Shown piece by piece: positions 41,768 through 50,730 of a DNA stretch of 64,000 bases. The notes under the pieces are model-generated. The model was given only the letters and a program-made list of their open reading frames with translations. It did not search any database and was not told the origin of the DNA. Every line of letters starts with the position of its first letter. The first letter of the stretch is position 1. Source of the DNA: Clostridia bacterium (GTDB taxonomy: Bacteria; Bacillota; Clostridia; RUG12999). Made by a program: the position numbers and the translations under genes. The stretch is from the NCBI GenBank assembly GCA_017396395.1, contig JAFQMF010000017.1, positions 97,010 to 161,009 on the forward strand, given 5' to 3'.

Positions 41768-43336
41768 TTATTTTCCCTCCTTCTTGAATTTTGCAAATAT
41801 CTTTGTAAAGAATCCTACAAAAGCATTATTTATTTTTGCTTTATATACTCCGTAAACCTTTAAAAGGATAAATAGAGCAATAATTGCAACTACAATTAAA
41901 GTAAAGTAATCACGAAGTGTAATTGTTCGCATTTCTTTTTTACTTACTGAGTAGTTTGTTCTGTCGTTTGCAAGCTTAAAGTTCTTCATTGAGGAGTTGT
42001 AAAGACGTTTACTTTCCTCATTGTCCTTTGTTGTACTTGCAAGAAGCATTTCAGCTTTACCGATGCCTGTATATGCATCTTCAAAGTTTGCATTCATATC
42101 TCTTACTTGCTGCCAAGGCTCTAATGCTTCCTGATAAAGACCCTTTTGGTATTTCACAATACCATTTCTAAGGGAATCACCATATGCAGAAGATTTAAAT
42201 ACTGTTATGTTTTCTTTTTCATTATCTAGAACAAGAATGTTGCCATTTATATTTTCAATTGCAACAGGATTTTTAAATGTTCCTATTTTTGTTCCCATAT
42301 CACCGAAAATCATAACAAGCTGGCTATCCTGATTGTAAACATAAATTCTGCCTACGTTTTTATCAAGACAGAAAATAAATCCGTCTGTATCTGCGGTAAT
42401 ATCCACAAATGACTGGTTAACTACTTCATCATCCGCATTTATAGTTTCCTTAAGGTCACCATACTTCTTTTCCTCTAAAACGTTTGCACCATTTGGATTA
42501 AGTCTTTTAATCTGGTTGTTTGAAAGTTCTTCGTAAGCATTGGATGTATATATGAAGTCCTTTGCATCAATATACATATTGGAATATTCAGTAGGCTGGA
42601 ACGATACAAGCTTACTAAGCTGTTCATCATTCAAAAACCACTTTCTCCAATAATATTCAGCAAGCTGTGCTGCTGTCATACTAACTTTTTCTGAACCAAA
42701 GAAACCAAGAAACTTGCCTGTCTGGTCCATACTTACAATACCTTCGTTAATATTATCCGAAAGAGCGTAAATAACTCCCTGACTATCTACAACAACCTTT
42801 GTAGGCTGGAAAGTTCTCTTTTCGTCAAGATAAGGTGTTTCGGGTTTTGTATAAATTCTGTTTACATTACCATCAAGGTCACATACAACAACCTCACCGC
42901 CGCTTGGTCTTGCAGAACCTGTTTCAGGTTCAATAACATCTCTGTTAGCTATATACATTTCTCCGCCGGCTGTAACAAATACACCCATAGGCATATGCAT
43001 ATCGTAGGGAGCACCATTAAAGGTAAATGTATCCAGTATCTTAATCAGATTAAAATTACTGTCTGTTATAATAATTCTCTTGTTATCTGTATCTGCAATA
43101 TAAATGTTTTTATTTGTATCCACAAAAATATCTCTGGGGTTATCAAAATGAGAAACTCCTATATCATGGCCTGTTACCACCTTGTCAGGAATATATCCTG
43201 CAAGAGAGTCACTCTTTGTTCCCTCAAAGCTGTAATTATAAGAATGATACGGAACACTTGCAAAAACAGAAATACTGCAAGATAAAATAAGTGTAACAGC
43301 AATCAAGCTTATAACTATTTTTTTCATATTTTTCAT
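41768..43336 (-). CDS. Exported NHL beta-propeller/TPR protein with C-terminal membrane anchor
   Basis: 522 residues. A signal peptide (1-26, VISLIAVTLILSCSISVFA) is followed by NHL-type repeats over about 60-370 (DNPRDIFVDTNKNIYIADTDNKR, GEVVVCDLDGNVNRIY, PTKVVVDSQGVIYALSD). A helical TPR-like stretch follows (about 380-460, GLYQEALEPWQQVRDMNANFEDAYTGIGKAEML). Finally there is a transmembrane helix (about 478-500, YFTLIVVAIIALFILLKVYG) and a basic cytoplasmic tail. The propeller is therefore displayed outside and tethered. In the operon it sits between the first permease pair and the Yip1-like gene. It may bind glycan or tether the otherwise unanchored binding protein. Confidence 0.78.
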   Translation of the reverse strand: MKNMKKIVISLIAVTLILSCSISVFASVPYHSYNYSFEGTKSDSLAGYIPDKVVTGHDIGVSHFDNPRDIFVDTNKNIYIADTDNKRIIITDSNFNLIKILDTFTFNGAPYDMHMPMGVFVTAGGEMYIANRDVIEPETGSARPSGGEVVVCDLDGNVNRIYTKPETPYLDEKRTFQPTKVVVDSQGVIYALSDNINEGIVSMDQTGKFLGFFGSEKVSMTAAQLAEYYWRKWFLNDEQLSKLVSFQPTEYSNMYIDAKDFIYTSNAYEELSNNQIKRLNPNGANVLEEKKYGDLKETINADDEVVNQSFVDITADTDGFIFCLDKNVGRIYVYNQDSQLVMIFGDMGTKIGTFKNPVAIENINGNILVLDNEKENITVFKSSAYGDSLRNGIVKYQKGLYQEALEPWQQVRDMNANFEDAYTGIGKAEMLLASTTKDNEESKRLYNSSMKNFKLANDRTNYSVSKKEMRTITLRDYFTLIVVAIIALFILLKVYGVYKAKINNAFVGFFTKIFAKFKKEGK

Positions 43337-43376
43337 CAGCCTGTTATCCTCCTTAATAAATTGAAATTATCATCTG

Positions 43377-44240
43377 TTAATCTTTCATTCCCGAGTGAGC
43401 CATTGTTTCAAGGACATTACTCTGGGTAATTACGAAGAATAAAACAGGGGGTATCAGCAATACTAAGGAAGCTGCGGCTGCAACGCCTGTACGGGCAATA
43501 CCGCCCGCCTGAATCTGGGTAAGTACTGTAGGTAAAAGCTTTAACTGCTCTGAGTAGATAAAGTTGTTACCTGTCGCATTCCAGATAGACTGAAAGGCAA
43601 ATATGGAAAGTGTAAGCCATGCAGGCTTAACTATAGGCATTACTATCTGCCACCATATTCTCCATTCACTTGCACCGTCAATCTTTGCTGCCTCCAGCAT
43701 CGCATCACCTATGGGTTCCATAAACTGCTTCATAAGGAACAACCCAAGAGCAGAGGCTACTGAAGGAAGTATAAGTGCCCAATATGTATCAACCATACCT
43801 AAAAACGCCATAATAATGTACTGCGGAAGTGCTATTGTACCGCCGGTGAATAAAAGTGCAGTCTGTACAAACTTAAATACACCTTTGTTTCCGGGGAACT
43901 TATGCTTAGCAAGTGGATATGCAGCCATTGATGCTAAAATAACGTGGCTTATAGTTACAACAATTGTTACAAAAACACTGTTGAACACATATCGGCTAAA
44001 GGGAACCCACAAATTTGATGTCATCTGGAAAAGCTGTTTAAAGTTTGTTGTTGTGGGTTTCATTACATAAAACCTTGGTGGGTAGATGAAAATTTCATCA
44101 AGCGGCTTAAATGCATTGACTACTGAAAGGTACAAAGGCAACGCCATAAATGCACCAACAAGCACAAGCATTAATGTAACCATTATATCTCCGCCAAGGG
44201 ATCTGTTAACACGGGATTTATTCATTGTATCTTTTGCCAT
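43377..44240 (-). CDS. Carbohydrate ABC transporter permease (MalG type), first pair
   Basis: 287 residues with about six helices. The EAA docking loop is MLEAAKIDGASEWRIWWQIVMPI (read in pieces, about residues 182-204), preceded by FLMKQFMEPI. The ATG has an AAGGAG site. It is 35 bases downstream of the MalF-type partner and about 40 upstream of the propeller gene. It differs in sequence from the second MalG-type permease at 36739, so the two pairs are not a recent duplication. Confidence 0.9.
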   Translation of the reverse strand: MAKDTMNKSRVNRSLGGDIMVTLMLVLVGAFMALPLYLSVVNAFKPLDEIFIYPPRFYVMKPTTTNFKQLFQMTSNLWVPFSRYVFNSVFVTIVVTISHVILASMAAYPLAKHKFPGNKGVFKFVQTALLFTGGTIALPQYIIMAFLGMVDTYWALILPSVASALGLFLMKQFMEPIGDAMLEAAKIDGASEWRIWWQIVMPIVKPAWLTLSIFAFQSIWNATGNNFIYSEQLKLLPTVLTQIQAGGIARTGVAAAASLVLLIPPVLFFVITQSNVLETMAHSGMKD

Positions 44241-44274
44241 ATCTCATTTCTCCTTGTTTCTATTAATATAATGG

Positions 44275-45234
44275 TTAGTCATTTGTTTTAAGCAGCTTCT
44301 GAATAACCTTGTTTGTTCCTATCATTGCAAGGCAAAGAAGGAAGGCTATTGCAGAGGCGTAACCCATTTCGTAACGAACCTGACCATAGTCATAAATATG
44401 TACCATTACCGTATGAAGTGAATAGTCTGTTGATGGGAAACCGCCAAGTGCCATAGGAACAGGTCCTACCGCAAACGCAGATGAAATCTGCATTACCGCA
44501 CCGAACAAAAGAATATTTTTCATCTGGGGAATTGTTATGTAAACAAGTTCCTGGAATCTGTTTTTAATTCCGTCGATAGCACCTGCTTCGCAAAGGGAAT
44601 GGTCAAGACTCTTAAAGCCTGCCATAAATGCAAGGAAGCTGGTACCAAGACTAAGCCAAAGCTGAATCATAATGATTATCCCTACGTTGTAGTTTACGTC
44701 GGTAAGCCACTGGATGGGAGTATCTATTATATTAAGCTTCATAAGATAAGCATTTGCAAGACCATATGAGTCACCATCAAAAATATAAGTCCATATTACA
44801 TATATAGAAGTACACATTGAAGGTGCATAGAAAACAAGTGTCATAAATGCTCTTATTTTTGGTGTAAGTTCATTGATAAACCACGCAAACACAAAGCAAA
44901 GCAGATAACTTACAGGACCTGTAAGAAATGCAAACACAAGTGTGTTTTTGATAGCAATCAGGAAAATATCATCTTCAAGGAAAAGTCTTACATAGTTGTA
45001 AAGTCCTCTCCACTCAGGTATTTCAAGCATATTGAAATATGTAAAACTGAGTACCATTGAAGAAAGAATAGGAAGTACAGTAAACAAGCAGAACAAGGTT
45101 AAAAACGGTGCCATCATAAGGTAACTTACCTTATTCTTCTTCATTTCAGACACTGTGTGTTTAACATCAGCCTTCCAGAGCTTGAACTTACTTTGTTTAA
45201 TTTCGGTTTGATTAGTAAGAGTTTGTGTGCTCAA
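44275..45234 (-). CDS. Sugar ABC transporter permease (MalF type), first pair
   Basis: 319 residues with about six helices. The docking loop reads LCEAGAIDGIKNRFQELVYITIPQM (in pieces, about residues 219-243). The start is TTG (STQTLTNQTE) with GGGGGAG 8 bases upstream. It directly follows the binding-protein gene and is most likely its membrane partner. The N-terminal 35 residues are cytoplasmic and charged. Confidence 0.9.
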   Translation of the reverse strand: MSTQTLTNQTEIKQSKFKLWKADVKHTVSEMKKNKVSYLMMAPFLTLFCLFTVLPILSSMVLSFTYFNMLEIPEWRGLYNYVRLFLEDDIFLIAIKNTLVFAFLTGPVSYLLCFVFAWFINELTPKIRAFMTLVFYAPSMCTSIYVIWTYIFDGDSYGLANAYLMKLNIIDTPIQWLTDVNYNVGIIIMIQLWLSLGTSFLAFMAGFKSLDHSLCEAGAIDGIKNRFQELVYITIPQMKNILLFGAVMQISSAFAVGPVPMALGGFPSTDYSLHTVMVHIYDYGQVRYEMGYASAIAFLLCLAMIGTNKVIQKLLKTND

Positions 45235-45295
45235 AGGTTCTCCCCCTTTTCATATCTGTCTTTAGATTTTTTTACAAAGTTAAGTTTCAACCCTT

Positions 45296-48292
45296 TTACT
45301 TTGTTACGTCTGTATCAAGAAGACCGAACTCCTCATATTTACGTGTGATTTCTTCATTGATTTCCTTATTTTTAAGTGCAAACTGTTCGTAAGGATTTTC
45401 AAAGTTATAAGCTGACATACGGAATGCGTTCTGAATACCTCTTGCTGTGTAGTAGCTTCCTGGTACTTCTTCAATACCTCTTACTTCAACCCAGCTTCTG
45501 CGAAGGACATCTTTTTCATCCTTTGTCCAGGGAAGGTCTTCAAATGCTTCAAGGTTAGAAACTGCCTGACGTGCTGCAGGTCCCATTATAGCTTCCATAT
45601 CAAGAGCGTATCTTGCCTGAGCTTCAGCACTTACATACCATTTCATAAATTCCCAAGCTGCTTCCTTATCTTCTGTCTTTTCAAACATTACCGCACCGGT
45701 AATTACACTACCCTGTGAACGGTCAATAAGCTGATTTCCGTTTTCATCTGTGCCTACAATTGTTCCTGGTATAGGAGCAATATCCCAAAGACCGTCAATT
45801 TCAGGTGCCGCTGCACTAAGCTGGTTATACTGTGTATAAAGCTGAATTGCAAGAGGCATTTCTCCTGAACGGAATCTGTTATAGAAGTTATATTTTACAG
45901 GGAAATCAAACTTTGTATAACATTCAACAAGCTCTGCAAAAGCTTCCTTTGCAGGTTCTTCATCAAAAGCTGTTGATTTTAAATCTTCCTTATAATATGA
46001 ACCACCCTTCTGGAACACAAGTGATGAGAACATATTCTGTGTTGCGGGGGCACTTTGTACAACTCCAGCAACTGCCTGGCTGATATCAGGAAGTCCAACC
46101 TGAAGGTTGTTTCTCTGAAGTACAGGAACTATCTGGTAAAACTCTTCCCATGTTCTTGGAACGCTAAGACCAAGCTCTGCAAATACGTCCTTACGATAGA
46201 ACATAATATCGTATGACTGGGTTTCAGGAAGGGCATATACAGCACCATTAAATTTAAATGGTGTAATTGAACCGGGTGTGAATCGGCTTGCAACCTTTTC
46301 CCATCCGCCTTCGCCGTCATACTTTTCAGCAATTTCCTTAAGGTCAACAAGTGCACCTCTTACCGCAAAGTTTACTGGCTGTGCAGTTGCCTGCATAAGT
46401 GCAACGTCTGGGCCTTTTCCTGCAAGAGTTGCTTCAATAACCGAGCCCTGTACAAGCTGAAGGTCAACCTGAATACCTGTTTCAGGAGTGAACAAGTCGG
46501 AAATCATATCCTTTAAAACCTGTGCCTGGTCACGACCTGTACTTACCCAAACTTTAATTGTTCTTGCATCCTTGCCAATCTGGCTTGTATCTGTAAGTGA
46601 GTAATCCTGCACAAATGAGTTGAAGAATCTTCCACATTCATATTTAAACTGTTCCCATCCGCCCTTTTCAGGTTTTGCAATTTCAGCATCTGTAGGAACA
46701 AATTCAAAGTAGTCAAGTTCAAGTCCCTGAGCAAGCATACCTTGTATATATGAAGAAAGCGAACTGATATTGTCATTATATGTACTAAGACGTGAACTGA
46801 TTGTTCTGGGTCTTTCTACAAGAGAGCGAAGACTTCTCGACAAGGTTTCCATAGAAGCAAGCATACTTCCTGAAGTTCCTGTAATCTCCTGTATTTTCTT
46901 AGACTGTTCTTCTAAGATGTTTGCCTGATTTGTCCATACTTCCGGCAAGTCAGGAATAAGAGAAACGAAATCATAGTCTCTGAACTGGTCAGGAGTTGTA
47001 CCTGAGATAAGTATAATTCTCTTATACATATCGTTAAGCTCATATACAGTGTCATTGAGAATTCTTATAACCTCAGAAAGCTCACCAGTTGTTACCTCCA
47101 TTTTAATGGAGTGTGTTCCTTCTTCAAGATAGAACAAGAAATCTTCATCTTCTGTTCCAAGTACATCGTTCTGCCAGTTTCCGTCATATACGAACTTGTA
47201 TCCCTGAAGCTCCTTAAACGGAATTTCGTCATCAATATAAATATCACGGCTGACAAACATACCTTCAAGGCTGTTTTGTCTGAACTTAATATTAAGCTTA
47301 TAAAGTCCTGTTCTTGGAATATCAAAATTCCACTTTATCCATTGTCCGGCAGATGCCCACTGTGCACCGCCGATTAAATTCATTCTAATGTTTTTTGGAG
47401 ACTGAGGCTCTGTAGAAGCAGATGCCTTATCATATGTGGGGTAGATTGCAGAAGAAGACTTTTCACATACAGTTTCAGCCTGAATTTTTACTTTTCCTTC
47501 TCCTTTAATCTCTTTATATCCGTTCTTTTTATATTCCGCCTTAACATCCGCATATGAAGGAATATCTTTAACAGACTCAATATAAATACCGCTTATGTAT
47601 CCCGGTTCTCCAAGTGTAACAAGAGTAATATTATTAACACCTTCTTTAAGTGCTATTTTAAATTCTCCTGTATAGTTACCGTCACCATCTTTTAAAGCAC
47701 CCTTCTGCCATGCAAAAACCATATCCTGACGAGGACGCATATCATCTCCTCGGCTGTCTTGTTCAATTGCATTTCTGTCTTTATATACACCGGCAAAGCC
47801 TGCTTTAAGAATTTCGTTGAAAGGTGTTTCTCCATTTACGCGAACTTCTGCTGTAAATTTATTTTTAGCATTCTGCTCTGTCATATACTCAACATAAATA
47901 TTGTAAAAGCCTTGCTGAGCTATCTCAACATCCCAGGAGAGTGTTGTTTTTTCTCCGGGAATTTTAAGTACGTTTGTTTTCCCTTGATGTTCCACAAGAG
48001 AAATTGTCATTCCCGCTGCAGCAATTGCATTTGCTTCTTCAGGAGTACGCCCCAAAGTTGCCGCTGCATCTGAGGCAGGTGCAAATATTTCTGTTCCCTG
48101 AGGATTTCCCAAATCCTTATTTGCCTCAAGATAAGCATGATAATTCTTATTACGGTCATAATCAAGAACTACGACTTTGCGTTCTTCGATTGGCTGTGCC
48201 GCAGAAGCTGTCATCACACTAAAAGCAGATACTCCGGCAATCATGGATACACTGAGTGCCAAAGAAAATACCTTTTTCATTTTGTTCTTCAT
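45296..48292 (-). CDS. Modular extracellular solute-binding protein (two CBM-like domains, coiled coil, SBP domain)
   Basis: 998 residues, more than twice the usual 430-450. A signal peptide (about 1-32) ends at an AxA site (TASA-AQ) without a lipobox Cys, so this is not a lipoprotein. Two beta-sandwich, CBM6/35-like modules follow (about 35-260 and 265-440; e.g. QQGFYNIYVEYMTE and GLYKLNIKFR, each followed by an E/K-rich strand). A helical, coiled-coil-like stretch spans about 440-545. A complete SBP_bac_1 domain runs from about 590 (RTIKVWVSTGRDQAQVLKDM) to the end. The second ATG is chosen because AGGA lies 10 bases upstream; it is 4 bases from the first. Predicted to bind a large glycan for the adjacent permeases. 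Confidence 0.88.
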   Translation of the reverse strand: MKNKMKKVFSLALSVSMIAGVSAFSVMTASAAQPIEERKVVVLDYDRNKNYHAYLEANKDLGNPQGTEIFAPASDAAATLGRTPEEANAIAAAGMTISLVEHQGKTNVLKIPGEKTTLSWDVEIAQQGFYNIYVEYMTEQNAKNKFTAEVRVNGETPFNEILKAGFAGVYKDRNAIEQDSRGDDMRPRQDMVFAWQKGALKDGDGNYTGEFKIALKEGVNNITLVTLGEPGYISGIYIESVKDIPSYADVKAEYKKNGYKEIKGEGKVKIQAETVCEKSSSAIYPTYDKASASTEPQSPKNIRMNLIGGAQWASAGQWIKWNFDIPRTGLYKLNIKFRQNSLEGMFVSRDIYIDDEIPFKELQGYKFVYDGNWQNDVLGTEDEDFLFYLEEGTHSIKMEVTTGELSEVIRILNDTVYELNDMYKRIILISGTTPDQFRDYDFVSLIPDLPEVWTNQANILEEQSKKIQEITGTSGSMLASMETLSRSLRSLVERPRTISSRLSTYNDNISSLSSYIQGMLAQGLELDYFEFVPTDAEIAKPEKGGWEQFKYECGRFFNSFVQDYSLTDTSQIGKDARTIKVWVSTGRDQAQVLKDMISDLFTPETGIQVDLQLVQGSVIEATLAGKGPDVALMQATAQPVNFAVRGALVDLKEIAEKYDGEGGWEKVASRFTPGSITPFKFNGAVYALPETQSYDIMFYRKDVFAELGLSVPRTWEEFYQIVPVLQRNNLQVGLPDISQAVAGVVQSAPATQNMFSSLVFQKGGSYYKEDLKSTAFDEEPAKEAFAELVECYTKFDFPVKYNFYNRFRSGEMPLAIQLYTQYNQLSAAAPEIDGLWDIAPIPGTIVGTDENGNQLIDRSQGSVITGAVMFEKTEDKEAAWEFMKWYVSAEAQARYALDMEAIMGPAARQAVSNLEAFEDLPWTKDEKDVLRRSWVEVRGIEEVPGSYYTARGIQNAFRMSAYNFENPYEQFALKNKEINEEITRKYEEFGLLDTDVTK

Positions 48293-48298
48293 AAGCAT

Positions 48299-48642
48299 CT
48301 TTTCCTTTACATTATTTTTTCGGGTTTTAACTGTTACCCCACATTTTAATTACTCACATAGTTATTTTTAAGGCTGTTATCATATTAAAAAATATATGCC
48401 CTGAGAATAGAATATATATTAACAATTCTCTGACTTTTAGTAAAACAGTTCAAATATTCCTGCTTTTGTACTATTTGAATAAGAGAAGTATATCAAAATT
48501 GTACAAAATGACCACAGCTTTTCATAATATGCATAAACATATTATATCTTTTTTTGTCTATTTTTTAAACTGATAAAACAGCACATTAGTAGGACATTTT
48601 TGACTTTTTATTGTATTTTTTATGTTTTTTTGTAATACTTCG
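48299..48642. other. Divergent control region between the binding-protein operon and its AraC-type regulator
   Basis: No coding capacity. It must contain the operon promoter on the minus strand, but no consensus -35/-10 pair is evident, as is common for activator-dependent promoters. The inverted repeat listed at 48449-48479 is the only conspicuous structure. Confidence 0.5.
48449..48479. promoter_or_regulatory. Candidate operator: inverted repeat
   Basis: TTCAAATA (48449-48456) and TATTTGAA (48472-48479) are exact inverted copies separated by 15 bases, 23 bases centre to centre. The site lies about 160 bases upstream of the binding-protein gene. It could be bound by the divergent AraC-type regulator or another dimeric factor. 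Confidence 0.35.
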
Positions 48643-48671
48643 TTGACATTCATTTTTTCAGATGGTATAAT
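48643..48671 (+). promoter_or_regulatory. Sigma-A promoter of the AraC-type regulator
   Basis: TTGACA (48643-48648), a 17-base spacer and TATAAT (48666-48671), a near-perfect match. It predicts a leader of about 125 bases before the TTG start at 48805. Confidence 0.8.
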
Positions 48672-48804
48672 TATTTTAAAGAAAATTTTACTTTGGTTTT
48701 TGCCTATATTTATTATTGTATATGGATATGTAATTTGTGTACAATATATTGTGTTTTTTAAAAAAATATAACGAAACTTATTTATAGTTGGGAGGTGTGC
48801 ATTT

Positions 48805-49593
48805 TTGAGTATATATTTGAAATATGATTCCCCCGTTAAGTTTTTAGACGGAGCAAAATTATCTGTATATAACGAATGGGCACATCTTCCTGTTTCTAAC
48901 ACCAATTATACTATGATTTATGTTACAAAAGGAACTCTTTTTCTTCAAAGTGCAGATAAAAGATATGAGGTATCTCCCGGACATATTTTATTTATCCCTC
49001 CTGAAACGGTTTATGGTTCTTACAAGCTTTCCAAAGCCCCTGTTACCTTTTACTGGTGTAAATTCACCCTAAGTGAAACAGGTATCGGAACAAAATATCG
49101 GTTAAAAAATTTAGTAAATGCTTCTTCATCTTATGTAACAAATCCTATAATAAAAGAGATTTTTTCAAATGCTCAATCAGGTGCAAGCGAAGAATATCTT
49201 TCCTTTTTACTTTTAACGCTTCTTTACTCTTTTACAAACGGAAGCAACAAAATAGAAAAGCATACAAAGGATAATTTCAAAAAAATCCTTTCTTATATTG
49301 ACGAAAATATTTCTTCTTCACTTAGTGCATCTGATATTGCAAATCATTTCGGATATAATTCAGCATATTTTTCCAGACTGTTCATGAAAAAAACAGGCGT
49401 TTCTCCTATGGAATACATAAAACGACAGCGTATTTTTATGGCAAAGGAACTGCTGATGCGTCCTTACGACAGTGTGCGTGATATTGGTGTTGCATGCGGA
49501 TATACAGATGAAAAATATTTTGCAAGGTTATTTAAAAAAGCCGAAGGGATAACTCCTACTCAATATCGTAATCTATACGGAAAACAGGAATAG
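48805..49593 (+). CDS. AraC-family transcriptional regulator
   Basis: 262 residues starting at TTG with GGGAGG 9 bases upstream. The N-terminal cupin-like sensor domain spans about 1-150 (YEVSPGHILFIPPETVYGS). The C-terminal two helix-turn-helix unit spans about 160-260, with LSASDIANHFGYNSAYFSRLFMKKTGVSP and the second motif VRDIGVACGYTDEKYFARLFKKAEGITP, both read in pieces. It is divergent from the glycan-transport operon with a 500-base shared control region, so it is the obvious candidate regulator, responding to a sugar ligand. Confidence 0.93.
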   Translation: MSIYLKYDSPVKFLDGAKLSVYNEWAHLPVSNTNYTMIYVTKGTLFLQSADKRYEVSPGHILFIPPETVYGSYKLSKAPVTFYWCKFTLSETGIGTKYRLKNLVNASSSYVTNPIIKEIFSNAQSGASEEYLSFLLLTLLYSFTNGSNKIEKHTKDNFKKILSYIDENISSSLSASDIANHFGYNSAYFSRLFMKKTGVSPMEYIKRQRIFMAKELLMRPYDSVRDIGVACGYTDEKYFARLFKKAEGITPTQYRNLYGKQE

Positions 49594-49631
49594 TTTTTGA
49601 AAATTTACAAAGGAATAAGTTTAAGGGGCTG

Positions 49632-50690
49632 ATTACCATACCAATACTTAATATAGAAGACAAAAATTTGGTGAATAAATTTAACCAATTTGTTTTAAAA
49701 CACGGGGATATTACTCAGACAACCTATTGGGGTCAAGTGAAAAAAAATTGGAAGTATGAAGGTGTCTATCTGGAGGAAAAGGGAGAAATAATCGCTTCAA
49801 TGCTTCTTCTTATACGTCCTTTGCCTATTGTTGGTGCAGGACTTGCCTACAGTTCAAAAGGTCCTGTTTGTGATGTTATGAACAGAGAGCTTTTTGATAA
49901 GCTTATAAAGGAAGCAGAACCTTTAAAGAAAAAATATAATCTGTTCACCTTGAAATTTGACCCTGAAGTATTATGTACTCAGGAAAATATAGATTATTTT
50001 AAAAATATGGGTTTTAAAGTTAAAAGCGGTCACGCTCATCTGCACGATTATGCTCAACCCAAATTTAATATGCTTCTTACCCTTTCGGGACAAACTGAGG
50101 ATAGCCTTATGGAAAGCTTCAGCAATAAAACAAGATATAATATCCGCCTTGCTTACCGTAAAGGAGTTACTGCATATTTTGATAACAGCCCCGAAAGTGC
50201 AAAAAAATTCCATGAAATTTATAAAGTTACTGCACTTCGTGACAAATTTTCTTACAGAGATGAGGATTATTTCCTTCATATGCTGGAGGTTATTCCAAAA
50301 GATAACCTTCGTATATATTTTACAAAGCACGAGGAAGATATTCTTTCCTCCGCAGTTTGTATTAAAAGCGGAGATAAAATGTGGTATATGTATGGTGCCA
50401 GCAGTAATGCGAAACGAAATCTTATGCCTAACTATGCTATGCAATGGGAAATGATAAAATGGGCACTGGAATGTGGTTGTAACAGATATGACTTTGGCGG
50501 AGTTTTTGTGCTTGATAAAGAAAACGGTCTTTACAAATTCAAAAAGGGCTTTTGTGACAAGGAAGAAGTTAAAGAATATTTAGGCGAAATTGATATGGTG
50601 TATAACAAACTGTACTTTTTTGCATATGATAAAATTCTTCCAATGATGCAAAGCTTCAAGAGAAAACTATTCAAATTATTAAAAGGTTAA
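49632..50690 (+). CDS. FemAB-family peptidoglycan bridge/aminoacyl transferase
   Basis: Uses aminoacyl-tRNA to add residues to the stem-peptide Lys of lipid II in this family. The frame contains two GNAT-like halves (YWGQVKKNWKYEGVYLEEKGEIIASMLLL; later LSSAVCIKSGDKMWYMYGAS and YDFGGVF). The sure coding part begins at TTG 49668, but the family N-terminus (IPILNIEDKN) is encoded 30-36 bases upstream without an ATG/GTG/TTG. It would need ATT at 49632 or ATA at 49638, the latter 9 bases after AAGGGG. Either a non-canonical start is used or the start was mutated. A terminator follows. From the TTG the protein is 340 residues. Confidence 0.8.
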   Translation: MTIPILNIEDKNLVNKFNQFVLKHGDITQTTYWGQVKKNWKYEGVYLEEKGEIIASMLLLIRPLPIVGAGLAYSSKGPVCDVMNRELFDKLIKEAEPLKKKYNLFTLKFDPEVLCTQENIDYFKNMGFKVKSGHAHLHDYAQPKFNMLLTLSGQTEDSLMESFSNKTRYNIRLAYRKGVTAYFDNSPESAKKFHEIYKVTALRDKFSYRDEDYFLHMLEVIPKDNLRIYFTKHEEDILSSAVCIKSGDKMWYMYGASSNAKRNLMPNYAMQWEMIKWALECGCNRYDFGGVFVLDKENGLYKFKKGFCDKEEVKEYLGEIDMVYNKLYFFAYDKILPMMQSFKRKLFKLLKG

Positions 50691-50692
50691 CA

Positions 50693-50728
50693 AAAAAGGA
50701 CAAAATGCATCAGCATTTTGTCCTTTTT
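50693..50728. terminator. Bidirectional terminator between femAB-like gene and jag
   Basis: AAAAAGGACAAAATGC pairs perfectly with GCATTTTGTCCTTTTT over a 4-base loop. It lies 2 bases after the FemAB-like stop and 2 bases before the jag stop on the other strand, serving both. Confidence 0.92.
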
Positions 50729-50730
50729 AA

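Noticed and set aside
36739..45234. Two permease pairs interpreted as a recent duplication
   Set aside because: The EAA loops, lengths and termini differ strongly between pairs, so they are distinct paralogues.
48558..48905. 115-codon minus-strand frame upstream of the AraC-type gene
   Set aside because: It overlaps the well supported AraC start and promoter on the other strand and consists of A/T-rich, non-domain sequence.
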